DNA from: JALCLA01 sp965653565
Lineage (GTDB): Bacteria; Pseudomonadota; Gammaproteobacteria; Xanthomonadales; Xanthomonadaceae
NCBI GenBank assembly: GCA_965653565.1
Contig: CBFHAI010000014.1
Span: 30,799-94,798, forward strand
DNA length: 64,000 nucleotides
Reading direction: 5' to 3'
In this document: in pieces, positions 24,568-35,600 of the stretch
Numbering within the stretch: the first letter of the stretch is position 1
Layout: the number at the start of each line of letters is the position of its first letter
Program-made: the position numbers and the translations under genes
Notes under the pieces: generated by a model
Told to the model about the DNA's origin: nothing
What the model saw: only the letters and a program-made list of their open reading frames with translations
Database searches by the model: none

Positions 24568-25430
24568 GCGCGCATCCGCACGAGCCGTTCGACGCCGAAG
24601 AAGCCGCGATCGCGCGTGCCTATCGCGCCTTGCCCGGCGGCGAGCCGTCGCCGGCGCTCGATGCACGCATTCTTGCGCACGCCCGCGCCGCCAACACGGC
24701 GCGCAAGCCGCGTCGCCGTCCGTGGCTGTTCGGCGCCGGATTCGGTGCGGCCGCGGCGGCGGTGATGGCCGCGGGCATCGCGTGGCAGATCGGCTTGCTC
24801 GACGGCCAGTTCGGCATCTCGACGGTTCCTTCGCGCGCGCCGGAAGGCGCCGTTACCGGCGCCGATGCCGAGGCGGATGTCGACCGCATCGATATCGAGT
24901 TCATGCGGCAGGAACGCCGCGACGCAGCGCTCGAAGCACCCGCCGCCGCACCGCCGATGGAGGCTCCGGCCGCGGCTCCGGCGCCGCCGCCTGCGCTGCC
25001 ACCACCGCCGCCGGCTCCGGCCGTGCAGCGTGAACAAATTGAGGAAGTTTTGGCGGAAACGCGTCGCCGTCGGGAACCGGTGGAAGCCGCGCCCGAAGCG
25101 CAGATGGCGCCGCAGCCGTTCCCGGCGGAGAACGCGGCCGCCGATACGCTCGGTGCCGCCGCCGGCGTGAGTTCGGAAGATCAGCGCGATCGGGCCGCAA
25201 CGGCTCCGGCATCGCCCGCCGCGACGCGCGGCGCGGCCGCGAAACAGGAAGCCGCCCTGCCACCCTGGGCCGAAGACGCGACCCTCGCGCCCGACGCCTG
25301 GCTCGAACGCATCCGCGATCGCGTCCACGTCGGCGACCGCCAGGGCGCCGAACACAGTCTGCGTCGCTTCGTGCTCAGGCATCCGAACCGCGCGGTGCCG
25401 CGCGAGTTGCAGCGGCTGCTGGTGGAATGA
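24564..25430 (+). CDS. Proline-rich single-span membrane protein coupled to the sigma factor, putative anti-sigma
   Basis: 288 residues from GTG 24564, which overlaps the sigma-factor stop. A cytoplasmic N-terminal segment of about 50 residues (EAAIARAYRALPGGEPSPAL, DARILAHARA) precedes one membrane helix (about 52-75, FGAGFGAAAAAVMAAGIAWQ). Then come a long Ala/Pro-rich extracytoplasmic linker with a run of prolines near residue 150, and a conserved C-terminal end (DAWLERIRDRVHVGDRQGAE, RHPNRAVPRELQRLL). The topology fits an anti-sigma factor, but the canonical zinc anti-sigma motif is absent, so the role rests on position. The stop overlaps the next ATG. Confidence 0.75.
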   Translation: MSAHPHEPFDAEEAAIARAYRALPGGEPSPALDARILAHARAANTARKPRRRPWLFGAGFGAAAAAVMAAGIAWQIGLLDGQFGISTVPSRAPEGAVTGADAEADVDRIDIEFMRQERRDAALEAPAAAPPMEAPAAAPAPPPALPPPPPAPAVQREQIEEVLAETRRRREPVEAAPEAQMAPQPFPAENAAADTLGAAAGVSSEDQRDRAATAPASPAATRGAAAKQEAALPPWAEDATLAPDAWLERIRDRVHVGDRQGAEHSLRRFVLRHPNRAVPRELQRLLVE

Positions 25431-26020
25431 GCCACACGCTGGCCGCACGCGCGCAATTCGAACTCGAGGTCAAGAAAAGCCGCTTCCTGGTGCACGCCGC
25501 GCCGGTCGATTCGCCGGATGAAGCCTTGCGCTTTCTCGCCGAAATCGAGGACCGCGCCGCCACCCACAACTGCTGGGCCTATCGCATCGGCCAGCAATAT
25601 CGTTTTTCCGACGATGGCGAACCCGGCGGCACCGCGGGCAAGCCCATCCTCGCGGCGATCGATGGTCAAAAACTCGACCAGGTGATGGCGGTGGTGACAC
25701 GCTGGTACGGCGGCATCAAGCTCGGCGCCGGCGGCCTGGTGCGTGCCTATGGCGGCAGTGCCGCCGAATGCCTGCGCCGTGCCGAGCGGCGCGCGCTCGT
25801 CGTGTTCGAGCAGCTCGATTTGCGCTGCGATTTCACGCAGGCCGGAACCGTGCATTCGCTGCTCGCGCAATTTCATGCGGAAAAGATATCGGAGCACTAC
25901 GATGCCGACGGTCTTCGTTTGCGCGTGAGGTTGCCCGCGGAACGTGCCGGCGCGTTGCAGGGGGCGCTGCGAGATGCGACGCGGGGGCAGATCGGGGTGG
26001 CGGTGGTGCGGGAAGGGTGA
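25427..26020 (+). CDS. yigZ: YigZ/IMPACT-family protein
   Basis: 197 residues. The N-terminal UPF0029/IMPACT domain is clear: VKKSRFLVHAAPV, HNCWAYRIG, FSDDGEPGGTAGKPIL, VVTRWYGGIKLGAGGLVRAY. A C-terminal ferredoxin-like domain of the YigZ type follows. The eukaryotic homologue IMPACT regulates GCN2; E. coli YigZ has a structure but no assigned reaction. The ATG overlaps the stop of the upstream membrane protein (ATGA), linking it to the sigma operon. Half a palindromic repeat begins 15 nt after its stop. Confidence 0.9.
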   Translation: MSHTLAARAQFELEVKKSRFLVHAAPVDSPDEALRFLAEIEDRAATHNCWAYRIGQQYRFSDDGEPGGTAGKPILAAIDGQKLDQVMAVVTRWYGGIKLGAGGLVRAYGGSAAECLRRAERRALVVFEQLDLRCDFTQAGTVHSLLAQFHAEKISEHYDADGLRLRVRLPAERAGALQGALRDATRGQIGVAVVREG

Positions 26021-26035
26021 CGGCAAAGCGAAAGA

Positions 26036-26062
26036 GGGGTTAGGGGTGAGTGGTGAGGGCGC
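26036..26062. repeat. Palindromic intergenic element, copy E (left arm only)
   Basis: GGGGTTAGGGGTGAGTGG...AGGGCGC matches the left arm of copies A-D. No right arm (GCGCCCTC...) follows within 200 nt, so this is a solo arm. It lies 15 nt after the yigZ stop. Confidence 0.7.
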
Positions 26063-26091
26063 TTCGCGGGCCGACTCGAGTTTGAGTTGAC

Positions 26092-26111
26092 GGCCTTCAG
26101 GCCTGATTTTT
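26092..26111 (+). terminator. Weak hairpin plus T-run after yigZ
   Basis: GGCCT/AGGCC short stem followed by TGATTTTT. Only 4-5 bp of stem, but the T-run is one of the few in this GC-rich window and it follows the sigma-yigZ operon. Confidence 0.35.
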
Positions 26112-26285
26112 GCGAATCCCCGCGAATGCGTGCTTGGCAAATCGCGGCGGCGCACCAATGTGGTTGATTCCGCGCCAGGCGCGCTGTGCCTATACGCCGC
26201 TTTTCCCATCCGTCCACCGCCCGGGCGACAATAGCCGCCTCGCCGCGCCGTTGCTGCGCGCAACCTCCCCCCCCTACGCCACCCA

Positions 26286-28124
26286 ATGTCCGCAACTTCC
26301 GCGCAATCCGCTGAAACCCTGGTAAAACGCCCGATTTCGTCACTGCGCGGGCTGCTGCCGTTCGTACGGCCTTATCGTCATCTGGTGTTCGCGTGGCTGG
26401 GGTTTCTCGCGCTGTCGTCGACGGCGACGCTGAGCCTGCCCGTCGCGGTGCGGCTGATGATCGATCGCGGTTTCAGCGGCGAAGATCCCTCGAGCATCGA
26501 TCGCTGGTTCATCGGCCTGCTGCTGGTGGCGGCCGTGCTGGCGATCGCCACCGCCGGCCGCTTCTTCTTCGTCAGCCTGCTGGGCGAGCGCGTGGTCGCC
26601 GATCTGCGCCAGCGCTTGTTCAATCATCTGCTGACGCTCGACATGGGCTTCTTCGAGCGCACGCGCAGCGGCGAACTGGTCAGCCGCCTTTCCGCCGACA
26701 CCGAATTGCTGCGCAGCGTCGTCGGCTCGACGATGTCGATCGCACTGCGCAGCATCGTCACGTTCTTCGGCAGCGCCGTGATGCTGGCGGTCACCAGCCC
26801 GCGCCTCGCCGGCTTCGCCGCGATCGGCATCCCGCTCACCATCCTGCCGATCGTGCTCTATGGCCGCCGCGTGCAGAAATTGTCGCGCGACAGCCAGGAT
26901 CGCGTCGCCGACGCCAACGCGCGCGCCAGCGAAACACTCAACGCGATGCACACCGTGCAGAGCTATGCGCGCGAACCGTGGGAAGGCACGCGTTTCGGCG
27001 AGGCCGTGCAACGCAGCATCGCGAGTGCCAAGCGCCGCATCCGGACCCAGGCCGGCCTCACGGCCGCGGTGATCCTGCTGATGTTCGGGGCGGTGACGGC
27101 GGTGTTGTGGATCGGTGCGCGCGACGTGATCGCCGGTGCGCTCAGTGCCGGCACGCTCAGCCAGTTCGTGTTGTACGCGTTGATCGGCACGGGCTCGGTC
27201 GCGGCGCTCACCGAAGTGTGGGCGGAGTTGCAGCGCGCCGCCGGCGGCATGGGCCGCATCACCGAGCTGCTGAGCGAAAAACCGGCAATTTCGGCGCCCG
27301 CGGCACCGGTTTCGTTGCCGGCGCGGGCCCGCGGCGAACTGCATTTCGACAACGTCGAATTCCGCTACCCGTCGCGACCGGATACCGCCGCGCTCAGCGA
27401 TTTCAACCTGCATGTGCAGCCCGGCGAAACCGTCGCGCTGGTCGGCCCGTCGGGCGCCGGCAAGAGTACCGTGCTGCAGTTGTTGCTGCGCTTCCACGAT
27501 CCCGATGCGGGCAGCGTGCGTCTCGATGGCCTCGACCTGCGCACACTCGATCCGCAGGCGCTGCGCGACCAGATCGCGCTGGTGCCGCAGGACCCCGTGC
27601 TGTTCGGCGCCGACGCGGCGGAAAACATCCGCTACGGCCGCCTCGATGCGTCGGAGGACGACATCGTGCACGCCGCGCGCAACGCCGAGGCCCACGAGTT
27701 CCTCAGCGCCCTGCCACAGGGTTATTCGACCTATCTGGGCGAACGCGGCGTGCGCCTCTCCGGCGGCCAGCAGCAGCGCCTCGCCATCGCGCGTGCGGTG
27801 TTGAAAGATGCGCCGGTGCTACTGCTCGACGAGGCCACCAGTGCGCTCGATGCGCAGAGCGAACGCGCCATCCAGCAGGCCCTCGAACGCCTGATGCAGG
27901 GCCGCACCACCCTCGTCATCGCGCATCGTCTCGCGACCGTGCGGCGCGCCGATCGCATCGTCGTGCTCGATCACGGCCGCATCGTCGCGCAGGGCACGCA
28001 CGATGAATTGATGGCGCAGGGCGGACTCTATGCGGAGCTGGCGCGGATGCAGTTCTTCGAAGCCGACCTGCGGAACACCGCAACGGAGAGCGCGGAACAA
28101 TCCCCCGCTTCGGCTGCGGGCTGA
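26286..28124 (+). CDS. MsbA/LmrA-type ABC exporter (fused permease and ATPase)
   Basis: 612 residues forming a half-transporter that works as a homodimer in the inner membrane. Residues 25-310 are a six-helix type-1 exporter domain. The ATPase has Walker A GPSGAGKST (387-395), the Q-loop in LVPQDPVLFG, signature LSGGQQQR (about 491), Walker B VLLLDEATSALD and the H-loop IAHRLATVRRAD. Lipid A flippase MsbA is the nearest well-known relative, but LmrA-like drug or lipid exporters share this layout, and the absence of lpxK next door argues against a firm MsbA call. It may have its own promoter in the 265-nt gap upstream. Confidence 0.9.
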   Translation: MSATSAQSAETLVKRPISSLRGLLPFVRPYRHLVFAWLGFLALSSTATLSLPVAVRLMIDRGFSGEDPSSIDRWFIGLLLVAAVLAIATAGRFFFVSLLGERVVADLRQRLFNHLLTLDMGFFERTRSGELVSRLSADTELLRSVVGSTMSIALRSIVTFFGSAVMLAVTSPRLAGFAAIGIPLTILPIVLYGRRVQKLSRDSQDRVADANARASETLNAMHTVQSYAREPWEGTRFGEAVQRSIASAKRRIRTQAGLTAAVILLMFGAVTAVLWIGARDVIAGALSAGTLSQFVLYALIGTGSVAALTEVWAELQRAAGGMGRITELLSEKPAISAPAAPVSLPARARGELHFDNVEFRYPSRPDTAALSDFNLHVQPGETVALVGPSGAGKSTVLQLLLRFHDPDAGSVRLDGLDLRTLDPQALRDQIALVPQDPVLFGADAAENIRYGRLDASEDDIVHAARNAEAHEFLSALPQGYSTYLGERGVRLSGGQQQRLAIARAVLKDAPVLLLDEATSALDAQSERAIQQALERLMQGRTTLVIAHRLATVRRADRIVVLDHGRIVAQGTHDELMAQGGLYAELARMQFFEADLRNTATESAEQSPASAAG

Positions 28125-28178
28125 CGTGCGGCGGCAACCTATGCATGGCCTGTCTGCGCATTCGGCCACGCTGCGCGC

Positions 28179-29102
28179 ATGATCCGTACCCGACTCGTTC
28201 GCGAACTCGATCTCGAACCGCAGTCGGCCGGCGGCGCGATCCATCTGAGCGCGGCCAGCGGCCTGGTTGCCGCCGGCCGTTTCTTCCACGTCGTCGCCGA
28301 CGATGAAAATCATCTGGGCGTGTTCGACGCGACGGGCAATGCACTCGGCGCACTCCGCCAGATTTTCCGCGGCGACCTGCCGCAGGAAAAATCCGCGCGC
28401 AAGAAGCGCAAGGCCGACCTCGAGATCCTGCTGCGCGTGCCGGCGTTCGCGGCCGCACCGCACGGCGCCTTGCTGGCGCTCGGCTCGGGCTCGCGGCCGA
28501 CGCGCGAGCGCGGCGCCTGGTTCGCGCTAGATGCCGGTGGCGGACTGCAAGGCGAAGCAACGCCGCTCGATCTCGCGCCGCTCTACGCCATGCTGCGCGA
28601 TTCGTTGCCGGAGTTGAATCTGGAAGGCGCGGTGATCGTCGCCGACCAATTCATCCTGCTGCAACGCGCCAGCCGACGCGACCCGCGCAACGCACTGCTG
28701 CGTATGCCGCTGCATGACCTGATGCGCGCGATTTCGACGTCCATATTCGCTGCACCGACCCAGCCGCCGCGCATCGAAACCATCGGCCTCGGCCAAGCCG
28801 GCGACGTGCCGTGGACCTTCACCGACGCCAGCGCGACCGACGACGGCCATATCCTATTCACCGCCGTCACCGAAGACACGCCGGACAGCTACAGCGACGG
28901 CAAATGCCTGGGCTCGGCCATCGGATGTCTCGCGCCGGACGGCCGGCTCGTCTGTCTCGAACCGCTCGACACCGCGCAGAAAGTCGAAGGCCTGAGCGCT
29001 CGCCGTCTCGGTGACGCGTATGTGTTGCACCTGGTCACCGACGCGGACGACGCCAACGTGCCCGCGCAACTGCTGGAAGCGTCCTTCACCATCCCGCGCT
29101 AA
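28179..29102 (+). CDS. Hypothetical protein, probable beta-propeller
   Basis: 307 residues, no signal peptide. Repeated short strands of the type FHVVADDENHLGVFDATG, HGALLALGSGSRPTRERG, GHILFTAVTEDTPDSYSDG suggest a propeller fold with one acidic DDENH turn that could bind metal. It resembles a conserved gammaproteobacterial family of unknown function whose members begin with a similar R-E-L-D-L-x-P-Q-S-A motif; I cannot give it a secure name. It converges on the minus-strand gene next to the RHS locus; the two stop codons overlap by 2-3 nt at 29099-29102. Confidence 0.7.
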   Translation: MIRTRLVRELDLEPQSAGGAIHLSAASGLVAAGRFFHVVADDENHLGVFDATGNALGALRQIFRGDLPQEKSARKKRKADLEILLRVPAFAAAPHGALLALGSGSRPTRERGAWFALDAGGGLQGEATPLDLAPLYAMLRDSLPELNLEGAVIVADQFILLQRASRRDPRNALLRMPLHDLMRAISTSIFAAPTQPPRIETIGLGQAGDVPWTFTDASATDDGHILFTAVTEDTPDSYSDGKCLGSAIGCLAPDGRLVCLEPLDTAQKVEGLSARRLGDAYVLHLVTDADDANVPAQLLEASFTIPR

Positions 29103-29656
29103 CCGGCGTTGGCGGATGCGCCTGCCGGCAAATGTTTCTGCAACGCGCGTGCGATCGTTTCGCACGCGACGTCGATCTGCACCAGCGCCGTCTCGATATC
29201 GCAACGGCTCGCCTGCACCGTGAGCAACCACTCCTCCGGCGTCACCGCCTCGCCACGCTGCAGACGCTGCGCGATGGCGTCGCGCGCCTTCGCTCCCGCC
29301 TGCGCCTCGGGATCGAGTGCAAACTCATACGGCACGGTTTCCCTGGCCAATTGCGCGAGCTGAATCTCGGCACTGGACGCCGCGAGGTACTCGCTCAAAC
29401 CGGCCCGCAGATCGCGGAAAGGCGATGTCGGATAGCGCGGCTCCCTGTCCCATGCAACCACGACGCGAAAAGTATCCTGCTCGTCGTGTGCGATCACGGT
29501 GACGAAGTAGTTGCGACCCGCCAGATCACCCAGCGAAAACCCGAAGCTGCCGTTGAACTCCTCGGTCTTCGCATCGAGTTTTCTTATGCCGGGAAACCCC
29601 GGTTTGAGCCGCTCGAACAACGAGCGGCTCAGCTGGTCCTTGAGCTTCTTGCGCAT
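29099..29656 (-). CDS. Candidate immunity protein for the RHS toxin
   Basis: 185 residues, no signal peptide, no recognised domain. It begins with a basic helix (MRKKLKDQLSRSLFERL), then a beta-rich part (FGFSLGDLAGRNYFVTVIAH, DTFRVVVAWDREPRYP) and an acidic helical C-terminus. The ATG at 29656 lies only 4 nt after the stop of the giant RHS gene, on the same strand. The gene immediately downstream of a polymorphic-toxin C-terminus usually encodes its cognate immunity protein, so that is the working assignment; it rests on position, size and cytoplasmic nature. No Shine-Dalgarno is obvious, so translation may depend on the RHS gene. Confidence 0.65.
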   Translation of the reverse strand: MRKKLKDQLSRSLFERLKPGFPGIRKLDAKTEEFNGSFGFSLGDLAGRNYFVTVIAHDEQDTFRVVVAWDREPRYPTSPFRDLRAGLSEYLAASSAEIQLAQLARETVPYEFALDPEAQAGAKARDAIAQRLQRGEAVTPEEWLLTVQASRCDIETALVQIDVACETIARALQKHLPAGASANAG

Positions 29657-29660
29657 CGCA

Positions 29661-32600
29661 TCACACCGCCAGGAAGAAGAATCTCGCCCAGTTTGCCAGT
29701 CCTTGCAGGCCCGAGACGAACTGTATCGCCGAAGCCTCGGTGCCCAGGGTGGACAGCAGCCCGCTCAGTTCGGCCTGCGTCGGCGCCCTGAGAGTCCATA
29801 GCACGACCTGACCGGTGTCCTGCGTCGCCATCGCGCTGCGCAATTGCGCGACCAGGCGCGTGAACGCCTGCGAACCGAACCGCGGAATGCCGTACTTCGC
29901 CTCGATGGTGGCCGTGCGTTGGCCGATGGTGATGAAGAAGTCGATCACGCGCCGGCCGCCAGGGCCGTTGACCACCTTGGTGCCGATCTTCATCGGATCG
30001 ATGCGCAGTGCCTTGCCGAGCACTTGCCGCGCCGCATTCTCGACCACCTGCCCCAGCGTGCGCAGCGCCGCGCCGCCGAACGACTTCGATATCCGGAAGG
30101 CTGCAGGAATCGCGCGCACGGCGAGGTTGATCGAAGCATTCAGACCGGTGATCAACTCGGTCAGCGTGAGGTGCCCGCTCGGATCGATGTTGTTCACCGG
30201 GTCGGCGTGCGTGTACAGGTACTTGTGCAGGCTGCGCGGGTCCATCGAGAACCCGTGGAACGAATCGGCCGTCAGGAACCGTCCGTTCTGCGGGTTGTAC
30301 AGACGCGCCCGCAGATCGTAGAAGCCGACATTCGGATCGAATCGCTCGCCGCGGTACAGATGCTCGACCGCCGTGCTGCCGCTGCGCGCGATTTCCTTGC
30401 CGAAGGCGTCGTAGTCGATCGCATCGGTGACCGTACCGGCACCATCCGTCAGCCAACGCGTGGAACCGAATCCATCGGCCTGCACGAACCGCGTCGTCGG
30501 GTTGCCGCCGGCGTCGTAGCGCGACTGGCTGATCAGATCGTCGCCGAACGCGAACGTGGCGGCGAGCTGCCTGGCGCCGGTGCCGCTCGCCTGGTATTCC
30601 TCGATCACCTGCGCGTACGCGCACACCGTGTCCTGCACATACCACGTGGTGAGCGCGGTGCCGCCCGCCGGCACATGAATCTGGCGCACCCGCAGACCGT
30701 CGGCGTTGTAGACGTAGTTGGTCGTGCCTTCGGGGGTCTGAGCCTCCACCAGACGATTGGCATCGTCGTAGCGGTAGCTGGTGACGCCCGACGGCGCGGA
30801 CTTCGTCAGCGTGTTGCCGTTGTCGTCGTAGGTGTAGGTGGTCGTGCCCGCGCCGGCACCGCCGACACGCGATTCCTGCTGCAGGCGATCGTTGGCGTCG
30901 TAGGCGTACGCAGTCGCTTCCGCTGCCGCCGCGGCGGTGACCGCCTGCGTCAGGCGATTGCCGACGGCATCGTAGGTCCAGACGCTGAGGCGATCCTTCG
31001 CATCATCGCGATGATCGATCGTCTCACGCGTCAGACGCCGCGACGCGTCGTACTCGTAAAGTACCGAGCGCAACGGCCCGACGGCATCGCTCTCCGCGAT
31101 CGCGGTGCGCATGCCGCTCGCGTCGACCGTGTACTGCATCGCGAACAGCAAGGCGCCGGCCGCCGTGCGCTTGACCAGGCTGGTCAGGCGGTGGCGGCGG
31201 TCGTAGCCGTATTCGGTGCGCAGGCCGTCGCCGCCGAGCATCACGCTGCGATTGCCGTCATCGTCGTACTCGTAGCGAGTGACACTCGGCATCTCGCCGT
31301 CGACGCTGCGGGTCACCTGCGTCAGCCGGTTGCGCGCGTCGTAAAGGTAGACGAGCGACTGGTTCTGACTCACGCGCGACAAGAGATTGCCGGCCGCATC
31401 GTACTGGTACTCGATGACGCCGCCATCGGCGTCGCTCACCTGCACGACGCGATTGCGTTCGTCGTAGCCGGCGGTGCTCACGCCGCGGCCGTCGATCGCC
31501 TCGGTGCGTTCTCCCATTGCGTCGTAGTCGAACGAAACGTCGGCATCGTCCGGATAGTCGATCTGCTGCACGCGGCCGGCCGCGTCGTAGCTGAAGCGCG
31601 TGGTCTTGCCGTTGAAATCGGTGCGCTCGATCAGTTGGCCGGCCAAATCCCAGACCTTCGTCTCGCGCTGTCCGTCCGGCAGTTCGCGCGCGATCTCGCG
31701 GCCCATCTCGTCGTATTCCCAGCGCGTAACGCGGCCTTCCGCGTCGATCTGGCGGATCTTGTTGCCGCTCTCGTCATAGAAATAACGCGTGGTCAGCGTG
31801 CCGCTGTCCGGACTCGCTCCCGCCACCAGCGGCGGATTGACGCCGGTGGCCGGATTCGGCAACACCACCGCCGTCGGGCGTCCGAGCGCGTCGTAGGCAT
31901 AACGCGTGATGCGTCCGGTCGCATCCGTTTCGGCGATCTTGCGACCGACGGCATCGAGTTCGATCTTGGTCGATGCGCCTTCGTCGATCGTTTCGATCAG
32001 TCGCCCTGCCGGGTCGTAGCGGTATTCGACCCGGTGACCTTCGGCATCCGTCGACGCCACGCGCCGGCCGGCGTTGTCGTACTCCTCGACGATCGCCGCT
32101 TCCATCGTGCCGACCGACGGCAGGATGGTGCGCGTACGGCGACCTGCATCGTCGTATTCGTAGCGCGTCGAATTGCCGTTGGCGTCGATCGTTTCGATCA
32201 GCTGGCCGGCGGCGTCGTACACGTTGCGGGTGCGCGGGTTGTCCGCGTCGCTGCCGCCGGTGCCGTCCGGCAGGAGGGTGTCGGTCAAGCGGTTCGCGGA
32301 ATCGTAGACGAAGCGCGTGATGCGGCCGGCGCGATCGGTGTGGGTGAGCACATTGCCGTTGGCGTCGTAGGTTTTCGTCTCGAGGGTGCCATCCGGATAG
32401 CGGATGAAGGTCTCGTCGCCACGATCGTCGAACTCGTGCTCGGTACGCCGGCCGAGCGCGTCGATCTCGGCGATGATCCGGCCGCTCTCGTCGTATTCGA
32501 CTCGCGTCACGCCGCCATCCGGATGCTCGGTGGCGATGGTGTTGCCGTTGTCGTCCAGCGTGTAGCGCGTCACCAGCACCTGCGCGGTGCCATCGGCACG

Positions 32601-35600
32601 GGTGCGGGTGCGGCGCTGTTCGAGCACGCGCCCGAGATCGTCGTTGACGTATTCGGTGCGGCCGCCGAGGGCATCGATCTCGGCGAGCTTGTAGCCGCGC
32701 GCGTCGAGTTCGAACACGGTGGAACCGCCGGCGGCATCGGTGATGCGCGTCAACTCGCTGCTGACCGGGTCGTAGCCGAAGCCGGTAACGAAGTTGTTGG
32801 CGTCGGTCATGCTCACCAGCGGACCGGCGTACACCTCGATGCCGGTGCCCGGCAACGTGATATTGCGCCACGCATTGCGCAGCACCACGCGTCCCGCCGC
32901 ATCCGTCTGCGTGATCAGATGATTGAAGCTGCCGTAGACATTGGTCGTGGTCTCGTTCTCACCGTTGGTATCGGTGAGCACATTACCCAGCGTGTCGTAG
33001 GTCCAGCGCTGGGTGCGGCCGAGGGCGTCGGTGCGGGTGAGTTCGTTGCCGTCGCCGTCGTAGGTGCGGTGCGTGGTCTGATTGAGCGGGTTGGTTTCGG
33101 CCAGCACGTCGCCGCGTTCGTTGTAGATGTAGACGGTGCGGCCACCGTTGCGGTCCTTCACCGTTTCGACGCGGCCGTCGATGTCGCGCGTGTACTCGAT
33201 GCGGTTGCCGTCGGCGTCGATGATCGCGACCAGGCGGCCGTCGTCGTCGTACTCGTTGCGCGACACGCGCACGCCGCGCGGGTCGATGATGTCGCGCAGG
33301 TAGTGGCCGCTCTCGTACGTGTACGTGGTGCGGTTGCCGCCGGCATCGACGAACGCGGTGAGGTCGCCGGCGGCGTTGTACTCGTAGCCGAGTTCCGACG
33401 CATCCGGCGCGATCACGCGCGTGATGCGGCCGGCGGCGTCGCGCACGAAGTTCACGCTGGTGCCGTTCGAATGCACGATGCCGTCGCGCCCGAAGGTGAT
33501 CAGGTTGTCGCCGGCGCGCTCGTGGATCTGGCGCAGGCCGAAGTTCTGATCGAGCGTGTATTCCACGCCGTCGGCATCGATGTAGCGATACAGGTTCGGA
33601 TCGATCGGCGTGCCCGCATCATCGAGCGGCGAGATCGAGCCGTTCATCAACCGGCCGGAGCTGTTGTCGAGCGGTTCGAGGCGACCGTCGGTGCCCGGCA
33701 TCGCTTCGAAGCGCAGTTCGACATCGACCAGCGGCAACACCTGGTTGCATTCGGGGTAGGCGCGGGCGCGGAATTTTTCCACCTTGCCGTCGGCCAGCGT
33801 CACGCTGACCACGTTGCCGAGCGCCGACTCCATGCAGTAGTTCGGGATCAATCCGAGCGGGCCGGACGGATACACCTTGAACTCCCACGCGAAGCCCGGG
33901 CGACGCGATTCGTAGATCCGCACGTTCTGGTACGACAGGCTCCAGCCCTGGCCGAAATCGAGCGCGCGATGGCGCTGGCGCGTGTCGTAGGTGCGCGACA
34001 CGGTGACGGGGATGCCCGACACCGGCAGGTTCAGATCTTCGAACGTGATCGAGAAGTGGCCGAGCTTCATCGCGCCTTCGATCGACACCGCCACCACGTC
34101 CTGCGCGGCGTTGCCGGACGCGTCTTCAGCGCGGAGCACCAGGCTGTACTGGCCGTTCATCAGCAGCGTCGGATCGATGCGGCCGACTTGCGAGTCATTG
34201 ACCGCCGCATTGCCGCTCGCGACCAGGATGCCTTCGTTGCCCGGCGCGCCGCGCTCGAACATCTTCAGCGTCCACGAGCGCAGGTTGTCGTCGCTGACGG
34301 ACACGATGGCATCGGCCGGCGAGGTGAGCACCAGCAATTGTTCGGTCTCGCCTTCGCGCGGCGCGTGGATCTGCACCACCGGCGCCACGGTGTCGTTCGG
34401 ATCGATGACGTTGAACGTGACTTCCGTGGTGTCGGTGTCGTGTCCGTCGGTGACGGTGACGACGACGGTGTGGCTGCCCGGCGTGGTCGGCGCGGCGATC
34501 GTGGTGCTGCCGTCCTGATCGAGCACGATCGGCGTGCCGTCGACGGTGCCGCTGACGGTGGTCTGGCCGGCAGCGCCCGAGACCGCGATCTGGATCGTGA
34601 TGCTGCCGCCGAGCGGCGCCGGATCCGGCGTGATGTGCACGTCGGCGTTGAGCGGCACATCGGCCGCGAGCACCGAGATGCTCCAGCTCTGTTCGACGTA
34701 GGACTGCGCATCGGCCACGCGCACGCGCACCGCCTGCGAACCGGCGGCCGCGGGCGTCCATGCGATGGTTCCATCGGCCGCGATCGTCATGCCGCTCGGC
34801 GCCTGGATCAGGCTGTAGTTGAGCGTGTCGCCGTTCGGATCCTCGGCCTGCACCGGATACCGGTATTCGCGTCCGGCCTTGGCGGTGAACGGCGGCGTGC
34901 TCAGGATCGACGGCGGCTGATTGCCGACGATTTCACCGACCACGATGTTGAACGATTGCGTGGCGCTGCCGCCGCGGCCGTCGATCACCTGCACCTGCAC
35001 CGCATGCGTGCCCAACTGCGCACTGGTCGGCGTCCACATGAGCTGGCCGGTGAATTCGTTGAGCGTCATGCCGGCAGGCTTCACCGGCACGAGCACCGAC
35101 AGCACGTCGTTGTCGGGATCGGTGGCATCGATCAGATACGCATAGGCTCGACCGGGCGAGGCGCTGGTCGACGGCGTCGAGGTGATCACCGGCGGATGAT
35201 TGACCGGACCGGACACCTGCAAGGTGTAACGCTGCAGCGCGAAGCCGCCGCGCGAATCGAGTACGCGCACTTCTACGTCGACACTGGCGACCGCCGCCGG
35301 CGTCCAGCGGATCAAACCGCTGCTGCCATCGATCTGCATGCCGGTCGGCGCCTGCGTGAGGCCGTACGACAGCGCGTCGCCATCGGCATCGCTGGCTTCG
35401 ACGTCGTACTGATATTCGGCGCCGATGGTGGCCGTGGTGGCCGGGGTCGAGGTGATCTGCGGCGGATGGTTGTCCGACACCAGCAGATCGAAACCGCGTT
35501 CGACGCTCAGGCCGCCCAGATCGGTGACGCGCACGCGCACGACGTGGTTGCCGTCCTGCTCGGCCGTCGGCGTCCAGCGCAATTCGCCGGAAACCGCTTC

